DNA of 64,000 nt from Sthenelais limicola (Eukaryota; Annelida; Polychaeta; Phyllodocida; Sigalionidae): positions 6,601,685-6,665,684 of the forward strand of contig OW804097.1 in NCBI GenBank assembly GCA_942159475.1. The letters are read 5' to 3'. How positions within the stretch are numbered: position 1 is the stretch's first letter; each line of letters begins with the position of its first letter. Position numbers and translations under genes: made by a program. Below, in pieces: positions 38,001 to 50,000 of the stretch. The notes beneath the pieces are model-generated. The model ran no database searches. It was not told the origin of the DNA and saw only the letters and a program-made list of their open reading frames with translations.

Positions 38001-41000
38001 CTGATTATGTAAGAAAATATCATAGACTACTTTTAGGTCGAATTATTTTTGTTCTTATCGCTGCACTAGATGCTGCATCTAATAACGTTCAAAAAGGTAA
38101 CGTTTCATAAAAAGGTCTAACATGGTCATGGAACATTGGTGCCCGCGATTGACTTGTGTCTATAAAATGCTAACACACCATGAACTGGTAAAGATGGTGG
38201 TCTGTTAACGTCTCAGTTAACGTTAATAACACATTCATTGTTTGGTGTTCCGTGTGAAAAATAAAGTTCTCTGTGTTCAGAAAATCGAACAGAATCACGG
38301 TTTTGACATCTTGTTATTTATTTAATTCATTCACCAAAGGTCTGGGCATAAATAGACATATATTACACAATGCGTAGAAGGGTCTTACAAAGTTCCAGAT
38401 CAGTTGCTGTATAATCCTGTGACAATCTGAGTCAAAATTCGCTCGAAAAAAAAACAACTTTCGTTGGGTTTTCTAACACTGTGTTAGTGCTTGCTAACCA
38501 TGTTAACTTTATAAATGCTGCCGCTAACACAGTGTTTGTCCTGGTTTCTTGGTGCTAAAGAAACTCTTTTTTATAAACGCCATACCTGGCCACTGACTAT
38601 AGGACAAAAGGTGGCGGACTTTTATTTGGTCAGACGGATTCTACATACACTGGGGACCGTTGCTCCGTTTCTCGCTAACTATTTTCCCATACACTTTCAA
38701 TGGGGAAATAATTAGCGAGAAACGGAGCAGCGGGCCCCTGCTCCAGGTGGAGCCACTGCACTGCACACACCATATAACAATGCCTACAAGTCAGTCCATG
38801 ATGGGCACAACACAGTCCCATTCCCAGTATCAGTAGGCTACATCAAGACCCATACCTAATTTTGGTACTATCCTACTTACCTTCATTTCAAAGAGGGAAA
38901 CTAATGTGTATTGTTGTTCCTTCTCAAAGAGGCTGATGTTCCTTAATATCTTCATCTCTTCTGTTTCATCTTCTTTCTTCATGACAGCATCCATAACAAC
39001 TTCAATGGATAACCCAAAGGCATCAAGGAGGTTTGACCAGTCTTTTATGGAGTGAAACTCAATGTTAATACCGTTTCTACGCGTTTTGTTATTGCAGGGT
39101 AGAGCTGGGGCGTCGGATTGTACAAACACGTCAATTTCTGTATCTAGAAGTAAATGAAACATTTTATCAAGTTAATAGTTATTCGGTATCAATAGTATCA
39201 TGACTAGAAACATTGTTGTCATGATTTAATTACAAGATAATGCTCTTAATGTATCATTATTATTATCAGTCCCTGAACAATTCCTCTAGCATGTTGCCAG
39301 GTACAATATATTTGCATCAATAATCTTTAAAACAATATTCCATGTATTACTATTTTCTTCATTAACCCTGCCCACATGGTAGCGACCTTGTTGAAATTAC
39401 AAAAATATTGGTCATGTCCTAAATGATTTATTGTTACATAATTGTAAAGATTTTCCATTTCTTTGAATGTCAAAATTCAAATAATTCCCACATGCCTCCG
39501 TTCCCTGTATAACATCTTATGGTCACGGTATGGATTAGAGCTTTTAGAGTTGAGAAAATTCTAAACTCTTCATGGAACCAATTTACAGGTCTTCCATATT
39601 TGATGGAACAACATATAAGTAACGTATACCTGGAAATGTTGTTAGAAATCTAAAACTGGAGATACTCATGGTATTCTTTATATTCAATGTTATGACATTC
39701 CTATTACTGTAAACAGAAGAATTGATCAGAGATTAACTAAATGGCTGGTCGACTTAAACCACCTTGATACGAAATATATTGAAAAGGTGTTGCAGTTAGA
39801 TGACAACAACATACACATACATTAAAGGTGTTTTTAGCAATCCTAAAACGTCTTACAGTTTTCTTGAGAGATGCTTTGGGTCCCCCTTGTTGGCCCTATT
39901 ACTCTGAAGCTGGTGAAAACATCATCTGAAAGAAAAAATTGATTGATGTATTTTTCCTTTCATTTAAAATCAATGTATCTTTTTTGACGTATGCAGAAGT
40001 CAGACACAAAATCTTTTGGTTACTATCTGGATTCCCGACGCTCCATTCTTGAATTATTCTTGAACTCTTGCTAACAATTATCATCCCTGGGATGTTTAAC
40101 TCTTCATAGAGTGCATTATAATGTTTATGTTTATATTTCTTATTGGTTGCATTTCATCTCACAGACAATATTATCACTGAAATAACCAATAATTCATTAA
40201 GAACACATCAATGTATTATATAATAAGTACATAAGGTACCTTTTACATCAGACCAAGTCTACACATTGTCCATGGTGTCAGGACAGCCACCCGCCGGATA
40301 GCTACCCGCCGGACATCTCCCCGCCAGACATCTCCCCGCCGACTTTTACCCACTGGACATTTACAATTCCGGACATTACCCCACTAGGACACCTGCCATT
40401 CAGGACATTCACCTTCCTAGGACATTCACTATACTATATCTATTTGCCACAGATATTATAGGGAGGGATACAGGGTCAGAAGGATTTCAGAAGTCCATAC
40501 ACAAATAGTTTAGTATAAGGGTACTTTCCATGAAATTAATTGTATTGGTTTTTTTCTTTGTAGTATATAATTGAAAATAATGTTAGGACATCCCATGACG
40601 TTCGTTAAGGAAATAGTTAAAATAACACAATATGCAAAGAAAGTATATTCATCCATTCCTAACCAATTCTTCATTCATTTATGAGAAATCCTTTCCCAAC
40701 CAATCTAAACGCCATATGACTAGATTTAGGGAGGATTTCATTCCATTGTTTTCACTACATATATAGAGTATATTCACATTAGTGGGATCTCAGACTAAGG
40801 TGTCCCGTTACTTTATTGAAATGCTGTAATTTCATCACTAGAAAAATTGTGAGCAATTTGGAATAAGGGCTTAGTTTCGTATATTTAAAAAAATGGAGTT
40901 TTTGTTTTACAATTTAGCTTTAGTCCGTTAAGAATGGGCCATTTTCAAATTGTTAATATCCATCTGAAGGTCGTTGGGGTCACAGTGCGGTTCTATTCTA

Positions 41001-44000
41001 TTCCATAATACATCATAATTGGCATACAGGAGAATGTTGGGAGAAATGCATATCAACCACATTGCAGATGTCTGGCAAACTAGCCCAATGAGGTCGATAT
41101 ATGTTACCACGGACTTGTAATGAGAGTCTCATTACAAGTCCATGATGTTACATAGTGCCTAAGTCTGGCTTTTGTTGTATACTTCGTACCTCCAGAGGGT
41201 CAGATATGAACGAGAGCTTGTTTATCAAATAGATTCTGATATGATTCTTGCAGTAAATCAATAGACCCCTGCCTCACTTTTTCGTTTCATCTAGACATGT
41301 TGGATTGCACATATGTGGACATTTATTAAGCCCTGCATCAAAAACAACCTGACAAAATCCTCTAAAACTTTGGTCAAAGGACTTTTAGATAGGTTGGAAA
41401 AGAATGGAACGATGGGTGGAAAATGTTTAGTTTTTGACCAACGTTAGCTGAGAGCGTAGCTTTAGGCCTAATAGATACAGATTTAAATCATTATAACATC
41501 AATACTTACAGGAGTATATGCGTGTCAGATTTTCTAGTTCCCTTGACAGAGACGGCCTCAGGTCGGAGATGTCTGGGACTTCATAGATGTCATTCATACA
41601 TTCAACCTTTTTGTCCTTGAGGAACTGTATAGCTTCCTTGCGTCCAGTATCAGTTGCCCAACGTTTCTCAACATATTCAATGAATGATGCATCTTCTTTA
41701 GGGAGCAGCTTTACAAACTGAATAAGGTGTACTGGTATTGGTAATATTGGTTAAGATTAAGGTTGACAAAGTTTTACCATTAACAGTTATTGCAGTATAA
41801 ACGCTCAGCTTCACCTCGGGATTATGTACCAAACAGTGCAACAACAGTAACAAAGGAATGTCAACATATACATCTAGAGCGCAGTTTATATTGATAGTTT
41901 CTTATCTAAAAAGACTTACGTTTTTCTCTAATATATCCTTGGGCGCTGCAAACAAAAATGCAAACCGAATCATAAACGTAAAATCAGGAAAGTACGAAAC
42001 ATATACTAATCAGAGTACTAATCAATAATAAATATGTTTCAATATTAAGTAAAATCCCAATTTACGCATATTCTAAGGACAGTTAGGAAATGGCATCCAC
42101 TGAAATATCTTAGGTATAATTCATCTTTCTAGTAAGGAATTAATGGTTGTAGGTAAAAGTCTTCATGCTTGTATTTACAGCCCTGGAAACAATTTTCAAA
42201 TATAGGGGTCAATTTCTTCAGTTGTTTATTTAATAGTTTTGTCAACTGACAAGCAATTAATTATAACAAATATGTTCTATTTGAGTATTAAATTGGACTA
42301 TGAACAAATGATGTCAAATATCGTATTTCCCCGTGTATAAGCTGGGCCCCGTGTATTAGGCCACCCCGTTTATAAGCCAGGGGTTCAGCACATCCTAACG
42401 TTAATATAAGCTGGGCCCCGTTTATAAGCCAGGTGACAGTTGTTGTTGATTGATTGTGAACTCTGGTAGTGTTTTTTTTTTTTTTTTTTATCAATTTGAA
42501 GTTTAAAACCCGAAAAACCGAGTAATGAATGAAGATAGTAATGAACATGAGTTTCAGCTAAATCTACTGGTTTTCAGTTATTGTAATATAAGCCGGGCCC
42601 CGAATATAAGCCCCGAATATAAGCCGGGTCAATTCACTATTTGAAATTAATATAAACCGGGGCTTATACACAGGGAAATACGATAGGCCTATGTGTGGAT
42701 GAACTCAGTTCGCATCTTTTATGACCTGTAGTTACTCATCCCTATTCACGGTGATAAACTTTGTGCAACATATAGAGAGAATGGGACGAGCCGGCAATAA
42801 TCGAAAATCGAAATTCCCATTCTATATTTATTATATGTGCATAAAATTTGATCATATGTCATCAGATATCACTGAAAAAATACTAAAGAAGTCTCAGAGA
42901 GCCCCACTGACAGCCCCGCTGACAGCCCCGCTGACAGCCCCACTGACAGCCCCACTGACAGCCCCGCTGACAGCCCTGTTAGTATATTGATGAATTAAAA
43001 CGTCCATATCATGGCCATTCCTTGAGCTACATTGATACAATTTATATCATTGAAAAGAGAATTTAACGCTCTAGTTAATGATGTAGGTTTTATTATGTAT
43101 TTCTATAATCATAGTACCAGAATCACAGGTGGATTACCGATCGCGGAGATTTGTTTACATGCTCCGCGGAGAGCCAAAGCTCCGCGAAGCATAACAACAG
43201 AGCTATTTTTAGACAACTACATTTCATATAGGACACGTCCTATATGAATATTATTATAGCACCCCACTTATAGCATGTCTCATATAGAATGCGTGTATAA
43301 TAAATTATCATATTGAACAAAGACCAATAAACGGGACCATTACATTGTACTTACGTTGCATCAGGGTGACAATCTGATGTTGTCCAGTCTCCAGAATACA
43401 CTGCAACACATTGTAGTATTGTCTATAAGAGCCTTTCTGCAGGCGGTCAAGTAACTTCCTTGCTCTCTCCCTCTCTTGCCAACCGCGCTGTTAGATAATA
43501 CAATTACAAATTATGTCTGTTTAGACCCAGTTTGGTCAGATTCTGGGGTGTATTTTTTCACAACAGACCACGGCAATCACTTCCGGCAACTTCCGGTAAG
43601 GAATGGGGGTTATAGATGTCAAAATAACTGGTAAATAAAAGTCAGTAAGTGGTAAATAACAGTCGAATCTGACCAAGCCGGGTCTAAAAGCACTAATACC
43701 CTCGGTTTTGGATGGTCTGGGTGCTCTATTGCCTGGTGGAAATTCTCGGGGCTAACGCCCCTCGAATTATCCACCAGGCTATAGACCACCCAGACCATCC
43801 AACACCTCGGGTATTAATGCTATAATGCTTCTGGACTTTGAAGTTCAAACTATATTACTTCATATATGCACACTATATCTTATTGATTATAGATTGCACT
43901 TTTATAGAAGAAAACATAACCCAAGACTGCATATTACCCTGTCCTCGTCATAGTACATTTCGTATAGTATCTATATATGTACATTTTCTGAAAATCTGAC

Positions 44001-47000
44001 CCATATGCTTCGATTATTTTAGGATGGTTTGTGGTTGTGGATATTGAATAATTAATTTAGATTTCTAGCCAACCCATATCTACTTACCCATGTATTGCGT
44101 TCAACAATCCGAATAAATTTAATTGCCCCCAGTTTAGCTAGGAGGACGCCATCTACCTTCAGATTCTCAACTATAACCGTCTGGTTATTCTGAAGGTTCT
44201 GTAGGATATCCTTATTAAGGACCTTGCTCCTACTCTGAAAAACGAATAAAATATACAAATATCCCAGAATCAGCCAGAGCATAGCCTTCACAGACACACA
44301 GAGTCAAACACATGTATACCTACAGGATATTATTCAATTCAATTCAATTCAAAAATTCTTTATTGTTGCTGTTGTTACAAAGGTCGGTCAAATCTGTGAA
44401 CATACGACACAGGTCTTCCAGTGACTGCCGACTTGGGATTCTTGATTGAGTTACAGAGAATAAACTTAAAGCTAACAACCGTATAACATGATGAGGATGG
44501 ATAATCGTGTTGATGACAGAGATGGGGTAATTCGAACAGAGAGAAAGACTGACATTTCCGGACGTAATGACTGATTGACTAGGGTAAGCAATTATATATG
44601 GTACATATATCATCGGCTAGCATCGTTATAAAACATATACATCATTCGCTAAATGTGAATATTGTCCATCTAGAGGACATAACAAGACAGGTACATGAGA
44701 TAGCAAAGATGGGGTTGAGCAGTGCATTATGCAGTATGCAGGGCAGCAAGCTACCATAGAATAATAGTCATAAATATCTAAACACCTTAATATCATTATA
44801 ATATCATAGCATCTGTAATATTCAGGACCTTAAAACATTCAATACATTCAAAGAGATTCAGAAAGGGGCCAGGAGTTGTTGCGTATACTTCCTGAATGTT
44901 ACTATGTCTTCAATTTTATGGGCTATTGGTTTTAGTTCATTCCACCTTATCTGACATTTGTATATGATGGAGTTACTGATTTTGTTCGACTTAGTTGCCA
45001 GTACATTTAGATTTCTTTTTCCTTGAGCATGGCTACGCGTCGGTAGTGCTCTATTATCAATATTACATTCATTTTGCGCTAGATAAAATGCTGTGTCTAG
45101 GACATGCTTGTCCCTTCGCAGCTGAAGGGGCCAGATATTCAAAGACTCGTGTTCCTGATCCACGTTATCGTATCTCGATTTATTAAAAATAATTCTAAGT
45201 GCTAAATTCTGCTGTGATTGGAGTTTTTGTAATAACGCTTTAGGGGCAGAATCATAAATAAAATCGCAGTAATCTAAATTGGGCAGAATCGCTAATTTGT
45301 AAAGATCGTGTTTGGCTTTACGAGTCAGGGAATTTCTAGCTTTGTATAACAGTCGAATCTTTGATGTGACCAATTGAAGGGTTTTAGTAACATGAGATTT
45401 AAACGTGAGAAGGTCGTCTAATATAAAACCCAAATACTTGTATTCCTGGACAGTATCAAGCTGAGCACTGCCAAGAGTCAGGCTAAGAGCAGGGGTCTGC
45501 ATTTTAGCCCTTGATACATAGCTTAGAGAAAAAGACATAGATTTACATTTGGTGGTATTAAGCGATAACTTATTTCGACCACACCATTCAAAGATACTGT
45601 CAAGGTCTTCCTGAAGGAATTGATGTAGAGGGCCAATTTTTGCGTTGTGGTAGTAAATTATAGTGTCGTCAGCGTAATGCTGGATATTTGCATGCTTAAC
45701 AACAGTGTATAAATCATTAATATAAATTGTGAACAATATAGGGCCTAGGATGGTGCCTTGGGGGACACCATACGTAACAGTTCCTTCTTCAGATTTAAGA
45801 CCGTTTACAGTGACATATTGTCTCCTGTTTTTGAGATAATCGGAAAACCAAAGCAATTCAGTGCCAGCAATACCATAAGTTTCGAGTTTGTCTAATAAAA
45901 TTTTGTGATGAACAGTGTCGAAAGCTTTACTAAAATCAAGAAAAACTGTTTTGTTTAGTAATTTTGCGTTTAATTTTGAATAAATATTGTTGAGAAGATC
46001 TGTTTGGGCTTGCTGGATCGAATGATTTTTACGAAAACCGTACTGGTTATCATTAAACAAGTTATTTGACTCGAAATGTTCTGATAATTGTTGCTGAACA
46101 GCAGATTCAAGAATTTTTGCTGGCAGAGATATGCAAGAAATCGGTCTATAGTTGGTAGTGCTCAACTTGCTGCCTGCTTTATATAACGGCGTAACACGCG
46201 CTAGCTTAAAAGAGTTAGGTACCTTACCTAGTAACAATGAGATATTGATAATATGTGTCATTTGGTCAGTCAATGAAAGTAAACATGATTTTAATATAGT
46301 GGCTGGAAGAAAGTCAATTCCAGAATTTTTAGAAGCATCTACATCAGAAATGATCTTCCGTACTTCCTTCGAAGAAAGCTCGCAAAACTTAAAACCTGGT
46401 GGCTTTGACTCGGGGCAGCCACTTGAGTCTGTGTTTGAGGGAGAGTGGATTTTACTAGCAAGATCTGGGCCTACATTCAAGAAATAATTATTAAATTCAT
46501 CCGGGACGGCTGATGCATCTAACATCTGGCCTCCCTTTTCAATATATATAGTATTGTTCTTTTTTATTTTCTCAGGACTTATCAGAGGTCGCAAAAATTC
46601 CCAATACTTCCTCGGATTTTTGTCGTGGAATTCCAGGTTGGATCTAATGAATTTAGATTTTGCTGCTTTACACTGGTAGTTGGCTTGCCTCCTAAGAGCC
46701 TTGGCCTTATGTAAAGTGTCCGGATCACTGGTTAAGGTAGCTAATCTGAACAGCCGATCTCTTTCATTCATAGTTTGAAGTAATTCATCGTTTATCCACT
46801 TTGGTTTAGTCCTTACATTTCGAAATTTCTTTAGAGGACACATTCTATCCAAGTAGATATTGATATTATTTAGGAGTAATTCCCAGCATTCCCCTGGATC
46901 CGAGTTATTGTAAAGGGATTCCCAATTTAGATTTCTAAGGATCTCATTTAATATTTTTTGATCTAGGTGTTTCGTACACCTAGCCCAAAAAGAGTCATTC

Positions 47001-50000
47001 CGATATGTATTGCGAGCCTTCTTCCTAATCAGGAAGATGGGAAAAAATCTCCTTTTTATGTCATATATGCTAATGTCCACTCTGGTTGTCCCATTTAATC
47101 AGTTGACAGGTATTAATTAATTATTTATATGTATTGTATGAACATGGTAGTACGAACTATAGTTAGGTTATCTGTTGAGCCTGGCACAGGGAGCTCGGTC
47201 TGATGCAATGCCTGGAGTGAAAGCTGGACATTGCATCAGGAGCAGCTCTCCTGGATATATCAGTGGGTCTGAGTGACTCACAGAGGTTTCTCCATGGTTC
47301 CAGAAGCGGATGCAATGTAAAAGAAAACTGATGTAAGCCCGCTAGGGGATTTCTCTAAGGCTCTGGAAGCCTGATGAAATATGTTGAAATATCTAGAATT
47401 TATAAAGGGCCCCAGCCAGTCCCTAATCAGACCTGTCCTGAAGAGCTGAAGACCTGATGTACCCTTGCTGTTATAACCATTGAAGACATCATGCTGACTG
47501 ACTAACTAACTGACTGGAAGGCCTGGAGCCATGAGAGAGCCATGTTCTAATGTTTTTGTATATTGAAACATGTGAATAAGGATTACTAAACAAGCCATTC
47601 AGCACTCCAAATTGAAGTACCTTTTGCTCAACTAGAGTTATTCTTACAGCTCAACTAGTTCGTCTGGAATATCAACATAACTATAATTACATTTAATAGT
47701 TCCCTGATCTACAATATCTCATTTGATTGACATTGAGTTATGGAATTTACTCCACGTTGGTGCATGTATCACATGCTATTTGTATGGGCGGGAGTAGTGA
47801 AATAATCTGCCGGGAAATGAGTGAAAAAAGGGGGTAGTAACAAAGGCTCCCATTGGTTGATACAGTCACATGATCATATTATTGCCATCGACCAATCAGA
47901 TCACGGCTTGCTGCTGGGTTTTGGGCGGCTGGTCCAAACATAGGAGTCAAGACAAGATCGATGACTGTTTGTTTTTGTAAGTAAAATGTCTTGTTATTCT
48001 TTAATATACTTGAACATAGCAACGTGGGAGTAAATATAGTACCTAAATTCGAATGTGGTACTCGGGACACTTTTGCACTGACCTCGATGTTTTGTTTTTT
48101 TTGCAACCCACTCGCCTATCGGCTTGTGGGCCACGAAAAAACAAACATCTCGGCCAGTGCAAAAGTGTCCCTCGTACCACATTCTCATTAGGTACTATCT
48201 ATGCCCCCGATCTCCCAAAAGTGACATTCACATATATACAGAGTATTTTTGAGTTGGATCTACTGAGAATAGTTTTTCTTTACAATTTAACCCTTCAATG
48301 ACTTTTTTTTATTTTACTAATGTATAGTCTCTAAACAATACATACCTGTTTGTCAGGTTCTTCAATGTATAGCACCGTGCTCTACCCAATTGGAAAATAG
48401 AAAATAGAAATGATAACATTATTGATCCTCGAAATGTCAATTCAAATCAGCATTAGATGAGTATTTACAATGGAGATATATGTAGTGCTTGGATTATATG
48501 CACATCATTTATCTTCAGATGATATAAGAAATCATAAGCTGTATAACCTCAAAGCTATAGTTCCATTCACATGCGAATATTTCACAAGTGATTTCATTTG
48601 AATGTTATGCAATCTCTATCACAACTTGGCTAGTTATCAACCGCGCAACTCACACAGCTTTAGGAGCACACATGTGTGTTCTGCTGAGTACAGAAGGCGT
48701 TTGTTATCTTTTATATCACACGTTTGGGTGTTATCATATAGAAATGAGTGAGATCTGCCTATTTGAAGGTATCAACACATGTGGTGATTCTCCCAATAGC
48801 AGGGACTTGTTTTGATTGGTTGCGTAAATCAAGTTGCGCCAATCAATGACGCTCATTTCATGACGTTCATTGCATGACGTTCATTGCATGACGTAATGTT
48901 GTAGGCACTGCTTTTGCCAAGGCGGAGGGTTGTGAGAAAGGTAAATAATGGTCAATCAAGTTTTGGGGATCGATACATATTAAAAATGAGGAATTGTTGG
49001 CTGCTATCGATAAGCATCGATCGCATTACATACAACTGAAATGTATCTTAAAACAGATTTAACGTCCATTCAAATAAGGGTCGGCGCAAGCCACGCAAGG
49101 TAAACAAATCATTTTAACATGGTAGTTGTGGTATAAATATATAAACTCTAAGTTTTTCTTCTCATTGGGATCTCTGCATGCTGCTTCAAAAGTGGGCCAT
49201 CAGTCTCGAAATCACCGCATTATCCAATGAGATTGAGTCTTTCATGAAGTGTTTGGGATGCATACTGATGGCGGAAAATAAACAAGTGCTGGCAAAAGCC
49301 ACGCGAGGTAAATAAATCAGTTTGACATGGTAGTTGTGATATAAATATGGAATGCACACTCAAAGTTGTTCTACTTGTTGGGATCAGTTGTACTCATCAT
49401 CGCTCGTGGCTACACCAACTCGTAGAACATCTTATTGGCGCATTCCATTGAAGAAGTACATTTCAAAGATAATATTCAACTCCAGAAATTAAACAGATTT
49501 GATCCACATATAACTCACCTTTGATTCATTTTTCCGTACAGGGTCTGCAATGGTAGAAGATATAGATAGCATAAAATGATTAATACCCAAATTGTTCTGC
49601 TTCAAACTGTTGAATCTCATGTAAATATTTCCATGTCAATTATTCATTATGTTTTTTAATTCTATCAAGCAGTAATCAATAATAATTGTCTGTACATACT
49701 TTTAAAAAGGTGTAGAATTTTCTCTTGATTGTCCCTCGTCAAACATTGTAGAAATTTCTCATACACAGATTCAGAACTTTTCCTGAGGATGTTAAGTAGT
49801 TGGAAACATTTTCGGTCCTCCTTCATGCTTTCCTGTCATATCATGGTTAAACTTTTATTTTCCCTTCAATATGGCAACATATTCCTGAATGTAACATAAA
49901 TTCAAAGCAATTCTGTGATATAAAGGATAATTATAATTATTTACCATGTCAAACTAAGAAGGAATACTTACTAGGAATTCTTCCTGTATAATCCCTTCAG

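Noticed and set aside
42721..42990. 89-codon ORF with APLT repeats
   Set aside because: The repeat comes from the 12-bp tandem array; no start context, splice sites or relatives.
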